Below are positions 49,754 through 58,819 of a DNA stretch of 64,000 nucleotides, piece after piece (position 1 is the stretch's first letter; every line of letters starts with the position of its first letter). Made by a program: the position numbers and the translations under genes. The stretch comes from Amycolatopsis dendrobii. Its GTDB lineage: Bacteria; Actinomycetota; Actinomycetes; Mycobacteriales; Pseudonocardiaceae. A model generated the notes under the pieces. That model searched no databases. It saw only the letters and a program-made list of their open reading frames with translations, and was not told where the DNA came from. Location of the stretch: assembly GCF_014145675.1 (NCBI RefSeq), contig NZ_JACGZW010000017.1, positions 122,097 to 186,096 on the forward strand. Direction: 5' to 3'.

Positions 49754-50476
49754 GTGACCGAAACGATGGGCGACGCGGTGCACGCGCACGAACCGCACGA
49801 CGACGTCGGCGGCAAGCTGAACTGGCTGCGCGCCGGGGTTCTCGGCGCGAACGACGGGATCGTGTCCGTCGCGGGCATCGTCGTGGGCGTCGCCGGAGCC
49901 ACCACCGACAGCACCACGATCCTCACCGCCGGAATTGCCGGGCTCGTCGCGGGCGCGTTTTCCATGGCGGGCGGGGAATATGTGAGCGTGAGCACCCAGC
50001 GCGACACCGAACGAGCGCTGCTGCGGCTCGAGAAGCACGAACTGAAAACGATGCCCGAAGCCGAGGAACGCGAACTCGCGCAGATCTACGAGGACAAGGG
50101 CCTCTCCCCGGAGCTGGCGAAGCAGGTCGCGCGCGAGCTGACCGAAAAGGACCCGCTGCAGGCGCATGCGGAGGCGGAACTCGGCATCGATCCGGACAAC
50201 CTGACCAGCCCGTGGCAGGCGGCGTGGGCCTCGCTGCTGGCGTTCTCCGTCGGCGCGCTGCTGCCGTTGCTGGCGATCGCCTGGACGTCGGTCGGCGTCC
50301 GGGTCTGGGCGTGCGCGCTGGCGGTGGTCGTCGGCCTCACGCTCACCGGTTTCGTGAGCGCGAGGCTCGGCAACGCGCAGGTGGGGCGCGCGATCGTCCG
50401 AAACGTCGGCGTCGGCGCCCTCACCATGCTCGTCACTTACTTCGTCGGAGTGCTTTTCGGCACCACAGTGGGTTAG
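49754..50476 (+). CDS. VIT1/CCC1-family iron/manganese transporter
   Basis: The 240-residue membrane protein has about five helices. The family opening GGKLNWLRAGVLGANDGIVSVAGIVVGVAGA is followed by GLVAGAFSMAGGEYVSVSTQRDTERALLRLEKHEL. A charged cytoplasmic loop rich in Glu (residues about 90-140, metal-binding in relatives) precedes the last three helices (residues about 155-240). It exports or stores Fe2+/Mn2+ in relatives. GTG 49754 is the start. It is not obviously in an operon. Iron control is suggested only by a half-matching box upstream. Confidence 0.9.
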   Translation: MTETMGDAVHAHEPHDDVGGKLNWLRAGVLGANDGIVSVAGIVVGVAGATTDSTTILTAGIAGLVAGAFSMAGGEYVSVSTQRDTERALLRLEKHELKTMPEAEERELAQIYEDKGLSPELAKQVARELTEKDPLQAHAEAELGIDPDNLTSPWQAAWASLLAFSVGALLPLLAIAWTSVGVRVWACALAVVVGLTLTGFVSARLGNAQVGRAIVRNVGVGALTMLVTYFVGVLFGTTVG

Positions 50477-50526
50477 TGCCCCGGACCCCGCCCCGCCACC
50501 ACCCTCAACGGAGCGGCTGCGCCGCG

Positions 50527-51984
50527 CTAGTGCACCCCTCGCATCAGCTTGCGGATGAACGGGATCAGCGCGAGCAGCACCACGCCGACCACGATCGCGG
50601 TGCCGCCGATGATGCTGAAGTACGGCACCTCGTCCTTGGGGTCATAGGACTGCGCGAGCTTGCCCGACATCGCCGTGCCCAGCGAAACCGACAAGAAGTT
50701 CAGCGCCACCATCTGCGTCCGGAACGCCTCCGGCGCGAGCTTCGTCGACAGCGAAAGCCCGACCGGCGACAGCATCAGCTCAGCGATCGTGAACACCAGC
50801 AGGATGCCGGCCAGCGCGATCAGCGGGCTGCCGTTCGTGCCGGTGTGCGCCATCGGCAGGAACAGCAGGAACGCCGCGCCCATGAGCACCGTGCCGAGCA
50901 CGAACTTCATCGGCGTCGACGGCTGTTTCGGGCCGAGCTTCGTCCAGATCGCCGCGACGATCGGGGCGAACACGATGATGAACACCGGGTTGATCGAGTT
51001 GACCCAGGACACCGGCATCGTCCAGCCGAACAGGTCGCGGTCGAGCCGCTGGTCGCTGTAGACCGAGACGACCGTCGCCTGCTGCTGGTAAAGCGAGAAG
51101 AACGCGGCGCTCGCGATGTACATCGGGATGAACGACAGCACCCGGCTGCGCTCGTCCGAGGTGATCTTCTTGCTGGCCAGGATCGCGACGAAGTACACCA
51201 CCGAGATCGCGACGACCACGTAGACCACGACGTCGGCGAGGTTGTCCGGGGTGACCACTCCGGACATGATCAGCGCGACGACCGCGGCGATGATCACCAC
51301 GGCCACGCCGATCACGAGCGCGCGCTGCGAGGACGGAAGCGGGTTCGGCACCTCGGACGCCTTCGCGCCGAGATTCTTCCGCCCGATCGTGTACTGGATC
51401 AGCCCGAGCGCCATGCCGATCGCGGCGAGGCCGAAGCCGAGGTGGAAGCCGCCGTTCTGCTGGGCGAGCCCGGTCAGCAGCGGGCCGATGAACCCGCCGA
51501 TGTTGACGCCCATGTAGAAGATCGTGAATCCGGCGTCGCGCCGCTCGTCGCCCTCGGCGTACAGCGTGCCGACCACCGAGGTCGCGTTGCCCTTGAGCCC
51601 GCCGGACCCGAGTGCGACGCACGCGAGACCGACGCCGACGCCGGTCAGTCCGGGCAGCACCGCGAGCGCGATGTGCCCGATCATCACCACGATGGCGCTG
51701 TAGAACAGCGTGCGTTCAGAGCCGAGCAGCCGGTCGGCGATCCACGCGCCGACGACCGTGGCGAGGTAGACCGTGCCGCCGTACGCGCCGACGATGCCGA
51801 GCGCGGCGCTCTGGTCGATCCCGAGGCCGCCCTTGTCGGCCTGGTAGTAGAGGTAGATGGCGAGGATGCCCTGCATCCCGTAGAAGGAGAAGCGCTCCCA
51901 CATCTCCACGCCGAAGAGGTTCGCCAACCCCCTCGGGTGCCCGAAAAATCTGGTGTCGGCCTGGGCGTCGATAGGGGTGCTCAC
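50527..51984 (-). CDS. POT-family proton-dependent oligopeptide transporter
   Basis: The 485-residue transporter has 12-14 helices. The PTR2 signature MWERFSFYGMQGILAIYLYYQAD (residues about 33-55) holds the E-x-x-E-R-F proton/peptide motif in its bacterial form (EMWERFSFYG). FYMGVNIGGFIGPLLTGLAQQNG is the second PTR signature. It imports di- and tripeptides with protons. GTG 51984 is chosen (GGGACGAGG upstream, giving an N-terminus MSTPID). ATG 52032 or the far-upstream start would add an unusual tail. It is convergent with the VIT-type gene and divergent from nhaA. Confidence 0.92.
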   Translation of the reverse strand: MSTPIDAQADTRFFGHPRGLANLFGVEMWERFSFYGMQGILAIYLYYQADKGGLGIDQSAALGIVGAYGGTVYLATVVGAWIADRLLGSERTLFYSAIVVMIGHIALAVLPGLTGVGVGLACVALGSGGLKGNATSVVGTLYAEGDERRDAGFTIFYMGVNIGGFIGPLLTGLAQQNGGFHLGFGLAAIGMALGLIQYTIGRKNLGAKASEVPNPLPSSQRALVIGVAVVIIAAVVALIMSGVVTPDNLADVVVYVVVAISVVYFVAILASKKITSDERSRVLSFIPMYIASAAFFSLYQQQATVVSVYSDQRLDRDLFGWTMPVSWVNSINPVFIIVFAPIVAAIWTKLGPKQPSTPMKFVLGTVLMGAAFLLFLPMAHTGTNGSPLIALAGILLVFTIAELMLSPVGLSLSTKLAPEAFRTQMVALNFLSVSLGTAMSGKLAQSYDPKDEVPYFSIIGGTAIVVGVVLLALIPFIRKLMRGVH

Positions 51985-52271
51985 TACTGCCTCGTCCCTG
52001 TATTCAACATCGTTGTCGTTCTCTCCTCGCATGCTAGAAGGCGAACAGGTGAACGAAAAACCGGCGTCAGTATGGACTAGACAACTTGCCCGCCGCGACG
52101 GGCTGACCTGCGTTTGCGCGCGGCGCGGGCAGATGCGAGCGTCATCGGGCAGTCCCGGGTTGCCGTTCGTCACAACGGCCGGTAATCGGCGACTGCGGAC
52201 GGTAAACTGGACATCGGTGTGCCGGGAAGTCTGGTCGGCGGGAGAGCCGCCGTCCCCACAAGGAGTTTTTC

Positions 52272-53456
52272 GTGACCCCAGCCCGCGCCGTCGCCGAATT
52301 CGCCCGTTTCCTCCGCACTGAGACGACCGGCGGGCTGATCCTGCTCGGAGCCACCGCGGTCGCGCTGGTCTGGGCCAACTCGCCGCTCGCGCCGGCTTAC
52401 GAGGCGCTGCGCGACTTCCGGATCGGCCCGGAGTTCCTGCACCTCAACCTCACCCTCGGCGACTGGGCGAAGGACGGCCTGCTCGCGTTGTTCTTCTTCG
52501 TCGCGGGGCTTGAGCTCAAACGAGAACTGGTGGTCGGCGAGCTGTCCCGGTGGCGGCAGGCGGTGCTGCCGGTGATCGCCGCGATCGGCGGGATGGTCGT
52601 TCCCGCGGTGCTCGCGCTGGCGGTCGCCTGGGGCACGCCGGGCGTCGACCGGGCGTGGGCGATCCCGGTGGCCACGGACATCGCGTTCGCGCTCGGCGTG
52701 CTCGCGCTGACCGCCTCGAACCTGCCCAGCAGCGCGCGGGTGTTCCTGCTTTCCCTTGCCGTGGTGGACGACCTCGGCGCGATTCTCGTCATCGCGATCC
52801 TCTTCACCAGCAGTTTCAACCTGATCGCGGCGGCGGTCGCGGTGGTCGCGCTCGGGCTTTACGCCTTCTTGCAGCACAAGCGCGTCCGCACGCCGTGGCT
52901 GTACGTGCCGATCGCGCTGATCACCTGGGTCGCGGTGCATTCGGCGGGCATCCACGCGACGATCGCCGGCGTCGCGCTCGGGCTGCTCACTCGCGTCCGC
53001 GAGGACGAGGGCGAGGAAGAAGCACCCGCGGTCCGGCTCGAACACCGCTTGCAGCCGTGGTCAGCGGCGGTGGCGGTGCCGGTGTTCGCCTTGTTCGCCG
53101 CGGGGATCTCGGTGAACGGCGACGCGCTGTCGACGGTTTTCACCACCGCGTTGCCGCTGGCTGTCCTCATCGGACTGGTCGTCGGGAAGTTCGTCGGCAT
53201 CTTCGGGGCGAGTCTGCTGGCAGTGAAGCTGCACGTGGCGGAAAAGCCCAGCGGAATGAGCTGGCGAGACGTGGCCGCGCTGTCCGTACTCGGCGGTGTC
53301 GGGTTCACCGTCAGCCTGCTGATCGCCGAACTCGCACTGCCCGGCGAAGCGGCTGAAGTGGCCAAAGCGGCGGTCTTGATCGCTTCGGCGATCGCCTCGC
53401 TGGCGGCGGCCTTGCTGCTCTTGCGGCGCAGCCGGGTACACGCGAAGGCGGCTTGA
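52272..53456 (+). CDS. nhaA: Na+/H+ antiporter NhaA
   Basis: This is a 394-residue sodium/proton antiporter with 12 helices that guards cytoplasmic pH and sodium. Key regions are GLILLGATAVALVWANSPL, FFFVAGLELKRELVVGEL, IPVATDIAFALGVLAL, and SLAVVDDLGAILVIAILF with the paired aspartates of the ion site. GVGFTVSLLIAELAL lies in the last third. GTG 52272 is preceded by CAAGGAG. It is followed closely by a holin-like membrane protein gene. Confidence 0.96.
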   Translation: MTPARAVAEFARFLRTETTGGLILLGATAVALVWANSPLAPAYEALRDFRIGPEFLHLNLTLGDWAKDGLLALFFFVAGLELKRELVVGELSRWRQAVLPVIAAIGGMVVPAVLALAVAWGTPGVDRAWAIPVATDIAFALGVLALTASNLPSSARVFLLSLAVVDDLGAILVIAILFTSSFNLIAAAVAVVALGLYAFLQHKRVRTPWLYVPIALITWVAVHSAGIHATIAGVALGLLTRVREDEGEEEAPAVRLEHRLQPWSAAVAVPVFALFAAGISVNGDALSTVFTTALPLAVLIGLVVGKFVGIFGASLLAVKLHVAEKPSGMSWRDVAALSVLGGVGFTVSLLIAELALPGEAAEVAKAAVLIASAIASLAAALLLLRRSRVHAKAA

Positions 53457-53515
53457 TCCCGACACTCCCGCCGGTCCGTCGCGCCTCGCCTACGGTCACG
53501 TGGCACGATGACCCA

Positions 53516-54013
53516 GTGAGCAGCCCCAAACACGAGCGCACCAGCCCCGACGGCGTGGGGGCCGTGCCGTACCTGCCCCTGTCCAGCGACGAGGAAGCCG
53601 CGGCGAGCGAGCAGTCCATCGGCAAGCTCGTCGGCGACGCCACCCAGCACCTGTCGACGCTGGTCCGCGCCGAAATCGAGCTGGCGAAAGCCGAGCTGGC
53701 GCAGGAAGCGAAGAAGGCGCTCAAGGGGACAGTCTTCTTCCTGATCGCCCTCACCGTCTTTCTGTACAGCACCTTCTTCCTGTTCCTGCTGATCGCCGAG
53801 GGCCTGTCGGACTGGTGGGGCATCCGCTGGCCCGCGTTCGCGACGGTGTTCGGCCTGATGCTGGTCACCGTGGGCGCGACGGCGTTCCTCGGCTGGCGCA
53901 AGGTGAAGAAGCTGCGCGCGCCGGAACGCACGATCAGCAGCGTCAAGGAGACGGCCGAGGCGTTCAAGCGCAAGCCGGCCGAAGACGACGACCTGCCCTC
54001 GACGCAGGGCTGA
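53516..54013 (+). CDS. Holin-like (Phage_holin_3_6) membrane protein, Rv3669 type
   Basis: The 165-residue protein has an N-terminal amphipathic coil (SIGKLVGDATQHLSTLVRAEIELAKAELAQEAKKALKG) followed by two membrane helices (VFFLIALTVFLYSTFFLFLLIAEGL and FATVFGLMLVTVGATAFLGW) and a charged tail. This is the actinobacterial phage-holin-family superfamily 6, a chromosomal household protein and not evidence of a prophage. GTG 53516 is the preferred start, with a weak ribosome site. It lies between nhaA and the EphE-like gene and corresponds to Rv3669. Confidence 0.85.
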   Translation: MSSPKHERTSPDGVGAVPYLPLSSDEEAAASEQSIGKLVGDATQHLSTLVRAEIELAKAELAQEAKKALKGTVFFLIALTVFLYSTFFLFLLIAEGLSDWWGIRWPAFATVFGLMLVTVGATAFLGWRKVKKLRAPERTISSVKETAEAFKRKPAEDDDLPSTQG

Positions 54014-54031
54014 CGCCAGCCCTCGCGCGCG

Positions 54032-54952
54032 GTGGTGGAGCTGACGCCGGACCCGTCGAGCGTGCGGGTCGACGGCCCGTGGACGCATCGCGACGTCTCG
54101 GCCAACGGCATCCGCCTGCACGTAGCCGAATGCGGCGAAGGCCCATTAGTGCTGCTCCTGCATGGGTTCGCGGGTTTCTGGTGGACCTGGCGACACCAGC
54201 TGCCCGCACTGGCCGACGCGGGTTTCCGCGCGGTAGCGGTAGATCTGCGCGGCTACGGCGACTCGGACAAACCCCCGCGCGGCTACGACGCCTGGACCCT
54301 GGCGGGTGACGTCGGCGGCCTGATCAAGACCCTGGGCGCCCGCCGGGCGCACCTGGTCGGCCACGCCTGGGGCGGCATGCTCGCCTGGACAGTCGCGGCT
54401 CTGCACCCGCGTCTCGTGTCCTCGGTGACCGCGATCGGCGCCGCGCACCCGCTGGCGTTCAAGTCGGCGGTGAAGCGCACCAGCAGCCAGATCCGCGCGG
54501 TCGGCCACCTCTTCCGTTTCCAGGTACCGATGGCCCCGGAGAAATGGCTGGTCCGCGACAACGCGGCAGCGGTAGAAGAACTGTTCGCGAAATGGTCCGG
54601 CGAGACCTGGCGATCCTCTTCGGACTTCACCGAGACGATGCCGCCGTTCCGCCAAGCCATGCTGGTCCCAGGCGTCGCCCACTCCGCGTTGGAGTACTAC
54701 CGCTGGGCCTTCCGTGCCCAGTTCCGAGGCGAAGGCAGGCGCTTCACCGACGCCGTCGACGGCCGCATCTCCGCCCCCGTACTGCAACTACACGGCGCGG
54801 ACGACACCTGCATTCTCCCGGAAACCGCCTTGGCGTCAGTCCACTGGGCAGGCCCCCACAGCGAACCGAAAATCTGGCCAGGCATCGGCCACTTCCCCCA
54901 CCTGGAAGACCCAGAGCGAGTCACCAAGTCCGTTGTGGACTTCGTCCGCTAA
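54032..54952 (+). CDS. ephE: EphE-like alpha/beta-hydrolase without the nucleophile
   Basis: The 306-residue alpha/beta-hydrolase follows the epoxide-hydrolase pattern: oxyanion HGFAGFWWTW, DLRGYGDSDKPP, then the elbow. The elbow reads GHAWGG (residues 110-115) with alanine, encoded by GCC at 54365-54367, where the family has aspartate (GHDWGG) or serine. The acid (HGADDTCILP) and the histidine (GIGHFPHLED) are present. Without a nucleophile, epoxide or ester hydrolysis by the classical route should fail. It may act as a binding protein or use a different chemistry. ATG/GTG 54032 is the start; it is coupled in order with Rv3669-like and marP genes, matching Rv3670. Confidence 0.85.
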   Translation: MVELTPDPSSVRVDGPWTHRDVSANGIRLHVAECGEGPLVLLLHGFAGFWWTWRHQLPALADAGFRAVAVDLRGYGDSDKPPRGYDAWTLAGDVGGLIKTLGARRAHLVGHAWGGMLAWTVAALHPRLVSSVTAIGAAHPLAFKSAVKRTSSQIRAVGHLFRFQVPMAPEKWLVRDNAAAVEELFAKWSGETWRSSSDFTETMPPFRQAMLVPGVAHSALEYYRWAFRAQFRGEGRRFTDAVDGRISAPVLQLHGADDTCILPETALASVHWAGPHSEPKIWPGIGHFPHLEDPERVTKSVVDFVR

Positions 54953-54983
54953 CCGCTCGGGCAGAGGTACCGCAGCCGGACCG

Positions 54984-56168
54984 TCAGTTCGCGCAAGCTC
55001 CCGTAGCAACCCGCTCAGTCTGCGACGGAGCAGCGTCAACCGCACTGCGCACCTGATCCGCGGTCAACGTGAACCCAGTATCCGGATCCTCAACCGCAGC
55101 CCCGAAAACCACCCCGATGACATCCCCATCAGGCGTGATCATCGGCCCTCCGGAGTTCCCGCTCCGCACGGTTCCCCGAACAGTAAACACATCCCGCTGC
55201 ACAGTATTAGCGTCATAAATATCCGGCCCGCGCAGGTTGATCCGCCCTCGAACCCGAGCCGGAGTAGCCGTATAAGGCCCGTCCAACGGATACCCCAACA
55301 CCACGGCGTTATCCCCAGCCCGAGCAGTCTGCGGCGCGAACGGCAACACCGGCGCCCGCAACCCCGGCACCGCCAACACCGCAACATCGACCTCCGGATT
55401 GAAATACACAACCCGAGCCCGGTAGTCCCCCGAGGTCGACTCGATCCCGACCTCGTCAGTCCCCGCCACCACATGCGCGTTAGTCATCACCCGCTGAGGC
55501 GCAACGACAAACCCGCTACCCTCAAGCGCCCGGGAACAAGACGGCGCATTCCCCCGAATCTTCACCACACTCGGATGCACCCGCTTGGCCACAGCCGACA
55601 CATTCAACGAAGTATCCGGCGGCGGCGTATCCGCCGAAGGAGCTTTCTCAAACGGCGACAACGCAGACGGAAACCCGGACGCGTCAAGCAACTTCCGCAA
55701 GTCACTGGGAAGCCCCTGCGCCTCGGCGGGCATCAAGTCATTGACCTCGCCCAGCACCACCGACGAATTGATCGACTTAGCCAGCCCAGGAATCGCCGAA
55801 ACCGTAGTCAACGGATTCGCGACCAGCCAGGCGACCACGAACACCGCAGCCGCCTGCAAGATCGCCCCGAGCGTCTTGTCGATGCCGGAAAGCTTGTCCG
55901 GATTGATCTTCTGCCGCAGCTTCCGCCCGACCCACACGCCGAGCGTCTCGCCGAGCACGATCAGGAACACGACCACAGCGAACGCGAAAGCCACCTTCGC
56001 GACCGGACTGTCGAAGAGACTGATCACGAACGGCGCCAGCTTCACCCCGGCCACCGCGCCCAGCGCGACGCCCACGAGCGCGGGCAGCGCGACGATCACG
56101 CCTTGGAACGCGCCGGAAACCGCCGCCATGACCGCGAGCAGCAGGACGACGACATCGACCCAGTTCAC
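54984..56168 (-). CDS. marP: Periplasmic serine protease MarP
   Basis: The 394-residue protein has four N-terminal transmembrane helices in a CvpA-like domain (residues 1-150). An extracytoplasmic trypsin-like domain follows, with His in MTNAHVVAG, Asp in PEVDVAVLAV and Ser in GTVRSGNSGGPM. In mycobacteria MarP (Rv3671c) protects against acid and oxidative stress by activating a peptidoglycan hydrolase. A disulphide is likely between Cys in APSCSRALEG and the C-terminal Cys. GTG 56168 is the start. It is followed downstream only by the convergent EphE-like gene. Confidence 0.95.
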   Translation of the reverse strand: MNWVDVVVLLLAVMAAVSGAFQGVIVALPALVGVALGAVAGVKLAPFVISLFDSPVAKVAFAFAVVVFLIVLGETLGVWVGRKLRQKINPDKLSGIDKTLGAILQAAAVFVVAWLVANPLTTVSAIPGLAKSINSSVVLGEVNDLMPAEAQGLPSDLRKLLDASGFPSALSPFEKAPSADTPPPDTSLNVSAVAKRVHPSVVKIRGNAPSCSRALEGSGFVVAPQRVMTNAHVVAGTDEVGIESTSGDYRARVVYFNPEVDVAVLAVPGLRAPVLPFAPQTARAGDNAVVLGYPLDGPYTATPARVRGRINLRGPDIYDANTVQRDVFTVRGTVRSGNSGGPMITPDGDVIGVVFGAAVEDPDTGFTLTADQVRSAVDAAPSQTERVATGACAN

Positions 56169-56175
56169 CGCGCCG

Positions 56176-56892
56176 TCACTCCTCGATAGTGCCGTCCCGA
56201 GCCGCCAACCGGCCCTGATGTTCGGCCCACGCTACGTCAAGCTCGCGCACATCGCCGGTGTCCCACTCCCGTTCCCAGCCGCCGAGCGAGAGCAGCACGG
56301 ACAGCAGACCGGCGGTGAAGCCCCAGACGAACAGGCCGTCGACAGTGAACGCCGGCCCTCGCCACGACGCGTCGCCGCGGCGCACGGTGAACCGGTTGGC
56401 CGGGTCGGCGAGGTCGGCCAGCGAAACCCGCGCGACCGCCGCCGTCTCGGCCGGATCGACCGCGCGCACCGGCGACGGGGTGTGCCAATGCGCCAGCACC
56501 GGCGTGACCGCGAACCGCGACACCGGCACGAACAGCTCCGGCAGCACCGCGACCGGCAGGATCCCCGACGGGTCGACGCCGGTCTCCTCCTCGGCCTCGC
56601 GCAGCGCCGTGCCGACCGGGCCGTCGTCGCCGTCCTCCGCGCCGCCGCCGGGGAACGAAACCTGCCCGGCGTGCGAGCCGAGCGTGTCCGCCCGCCGCTG
56701 CAGCAGGACGTCGGGACCGTCGCCGCCTGGCCGGTCGCCGAACAGGATGAGCACCGCGGCGGCACGGGTGAGCAGGTCTTCCGGCGGGCTGAACCGGGTG
56801 AACGTGCGGCTGTCGACCTCGCCGGACACCTTCACCAGCGGCCGCAGCCATTCCGGCACGGCTTCGGGTTCGACGAGCGGTCCGGTGGTCAT
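56176..56892 (-). CDS. NUDIX hydrolase, CoA pyrophosphatase type
   Basis: The 238-residue enzyme contains the UPF0035 lead-in LLQRRADTLGSHAGQVSFPGGG and a Nudix box ending TALREAEEETGV (residues about 67-101). The first Nudix glutamate is aspartate, as usual in the CoA-pyrophosphatase subgroup, which cleaves CoA to 3',5'-ADP and phosphopantetheine. It sits between the thioredoxin-like gene and marP on the same strand and its start overlaps the preceding stop. It corresponds to Rv3672c. Confidence 0.93.
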   Translation of the reverse strand: MTTGPLVEPEAVPEWLRPLVKVSGEVDSRTFTRFSPPEDLLTRAAAVLILFGDRPGGDGPDVLLQRRADTLGSHAGQVSFPGGGAEDGDDGPVGTALREAEEETGVDPSGILPVAVLPELFVPVSRFAVTPVLAHWHTPSPVRAVDPAETAAVARVSLADLADPANRFTVRRGDASWRGPAFTVDGLFVWGFTAGLLSVLLSLGGWEREWDTGDVRELDVAWAEHQGRLAARDGTIEE

Positions 56893-57491
56893 GAGTAGTC
56901 CTTCACAGCAGCGCGCACCTGGTCAGTGTTGTCGAACACCCGCGGGTTCGCGACGAACCGGACCTGACCGTCCGCGGTGACCAGGTACGACGCGGGCAGC
57001 GACGAGGGCACCTTGAGCGCGGTGCGGATGGGACCGGTCTGGCCGTCGCCGTCGTAGAGCGACGGGAGATGCACGCCGAGTCGCTCGAACAGGCCGAGCC
57101 CGTCCGAAGCCGGGCTCGCGACCTGCACGCCGACCACGCGCACCGCACCCGGCTCAGCGGCGTATCGCTGCAGCACCGGCAGTTCGGTGCGGCACGGCTG
57201 ACACCACGACGCCCACACGTTGATCAGCACCGGACCGCCGCCGAGAACCTTGCCGACGTCCACGCGAGACCCGTCGCCGAGGCAGTCCGCCTCGATCCCG
57301 GACAGCTGGCCGACCGCTTTCGCCGCGGCGGGCGGGCAAGCCTGGAGCTTCGCCGCCGCTCGCGGCCCGGCGAGGTCGCCGGACGCGGGCTGCGCGGACG
57401 TCGAATCGCCGCCGCGCAGCGTCAGGACCGCCACCAACGCGGCCACCGCCAGCACCGCGACCCCGAGCGCCCATTTGGTGACTGCGGTCAC
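56889..57491 (-). CDS. Membrane-anchored thioredoxin-like protein (TlpA/ResA type)
   Basis: The 200-residue protein is held by one N-terminal helix (WALGVAVLAVAALVAVLTL). The extracytoplasmic thioredoxin fold carries WCQPC (NVWASWCQPCRTELPVL, about residues 92-108) and a cis-proline loop near VPSSLPASYLV. A second cysteine pair (QACPP and ADCLG) is typical of the actinobacterial form. It probably reduces disulphides outside the membrane, for example in cytochrome maturation. GTG 57491 overlaps the nth stop (GTGA). It corresponds to Rv3673c. Confidence 0.93.
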   Translation of the reverse strand: MTAVTKWALGVAVLAVAALVAVLTLRGGDSTSAQPASGDLAGPRAAAKLQACPPAAAKAVGQLSGIEADCLGDGSRVDVGKVLGGGPVLINVWASWCQPCRTELPVLQRYAAEPGAVRVVGVQVASPASDGLGLFERLGVHLPSLYDGDGQTGPIRTALKVPSSLPASYLVTADGQVRFVANPRVFDNTDQVRAAVKDYS

Positions 57492-58249
57492 CCGCGCGCC
57501 GCCAGCTCGAGAATGTGGTCCTTCTCCGGGCCTTTGACCAGTTTCGCGGCCACTTCGAACTCGGTGGGCCCGGTGCCGAACGACGGGCAGTCCTTGCGCA
57601 GCGGGCACGCGCCGCAGGCCGGTTTCCGTGCGTGGCACACGCGGCGGCCGTGGAAAATCACGCGGTGGGACAGCATCGTCCACTCTTTCCGCGGGATCAG
57701 CGCGCCGACCGCGTGCTCGACCTTGACCGGATCCTCTTCCTCGGTCCAGCCCCAGCGCCGGACGAGGCGGCCGAAGTGAGTGTCCACTGTGATTCCCGGC
57801 ACGTCGAAAGCGTTGCCGAGCACGACATTCGCGGTCTTGCGGCCGACGCCGGGCAGCGTGACGAGGTCGTCCAGTTTCTTCGGCACCTCGCCGCCGTAGC
57901 GCTCCACGAGCGCCGCGCCGAGACCCATGAGCGAATTCGCCTTCGCCCGGAAAAACCCGGTCGTGCGCAGGTATTCCTCGAGTTCGGCGCGGTCGGCTCC
58001 GGCGTAATCGGCCGCGGTGCGGTATTTCGCGAACAAGGCGGGCGTGACGAGGTTCACCCGCACGTCCGTGGTCTGCGCCGACAACACCACCGCGACCAGC
58101 AGTTCCAGCGGATTCGTGAAGTCCAGCTCGGCCTTCGCGTCCGGATAAACCTCGTCGAGGCAACGTTTCATCCGCCGGGCGCGTCTCACGAGAGCGAGCC
58201 GGCTTTCTTCGCGGTCCGCGCGGGGCCCGTTCGGGACAACAGGGGGCAC
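57488..58249 (-). CDS. nth: Endonuclease III
   Basis: This DNA glycosylase/AP-lyase repairs oxidised pyrimidines. The 253-residue protein has a helix-hairpin-helix LPGVGRKTANVVLG, catalytic Lys and Asp in the family positions (GRKTAN and VDTHFGRL), and the 4Fe-4S cluster C-x6-C-x2-C-x5-C in CHARKPACGACPLRKDC near residue 215. GTG 58249 gives the longest protein; a downstream GTG before VRRARRMKRCL is another possible start. The 3' end overlaps the thioredoxin-like gene. It corresponds to Rv3674c. Confidence 0.97.
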   Translation of the reverse strand: MPPVVPNGPRADREESRLALVRRARRMKRCLDEVYPDAKAELDFTNPLELLVAVVLSAQTTDVRVNLVTPALFAKYRTAADYAGADRAELEEYLRTTGFFRAKANSLMGLGAALVERYGGEVPKKLDDLVTLPGVGRKTANVVLGNAFDVPGITVDTHFGRLVRRWGWTEEEDPVKVEHAVGALIPRKEWTMLSHRVIFHGRRVCHARKPACGACPLRKDCPSFGTGPTEFEVAAKLVKGPEKDHILELAARG

Positions 58250-58408
58250 CCCGATAGCCTACGGGCGAGTCGGACGAGCCGGTCGGGAGCATCCGCCGGT
58301 GGACGGCCGAACCGCCAGAGCACCACCTCTGCGGGCCGCGCGTCCGCCCTGAGCGAGGATCTGGAGATCCATGACCGAGTGCGTCACCGAAAACAGCGGA
58401 GCTGTGGC

Positions 58409-58660
58409 ATGACCGTGTGGTTCGTGATCTTGGTCCCGCTGGTGATCATGTTCTTCGCGTTGTTCATGGAACGGGTCGAGAGCAGGCTCAAGCACGTCGC
58501 GGTCCAGGAGAACGAGGTCGAGGAGTTCCTGGAGCAGGCCCAGCCCAACGAGGTCAGGGCGCTGTACGGGCACGGGATCGGCCGCGCGCTCGAGCTGTTC
58601 CGGCTGCGCCGGCTCGGCGGACGGGCAGCCAGGCTACGCGCGCGCAAGGTGCGGAGTTAG
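58409..58660 (+). CDS. Small membrane protein (Rv3675 type)
   Basis: This short gene encodes 83 residues. ATG 58409 is preceded by GCGGAG. Residues 2-20 (TVWFVILVPLVIMFFALFM) form one membrane helix. The rest is charged and helical, ending in an Arg-rich tail (LRRLGGRAARLRARKVRS). Its position between nth and crp matches the M. tuberculosis gene Rv3675, of unknown function. Codon use and ribosome site support a real gene. Confidence 0.8.
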   Translation: MTVWFVILVPLVIMFFALFMERVESRLKHVAVQENEVEEFLEQAQPNEVRALYGHGIGRALELFRLRRLGGRAARLRARKVRS

Positions 58661-58819
58661 GCTGCTCAGTCGGACGTGATCGTTCCAGGCAGCCGCGCCG
58701 GGCGCGGCGAGCCGACGAGCGATCCGCCCGACACGCCCTAGACTGACGCGAAAGTGATCGGCGACACTGCCTTCGGCCTGCGAAGGAAGTGATCGTTTCT
58801 CGACGAGGAGGCACCCGAG

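Noticed and set aside
50212..52080. 622-codon plus-strand frame opposite the POT transporter
   Set aside because: It has Arg/Asp/His-rich shadow composition, and the POT signatures on the minus strand are clear.
53516..54013. Prophage remnant because of the holin family name
   Set aside because: The protein is a conserved chromosomal gene in actinobacteria (Rv3669 position), and no phage genes accompany it.
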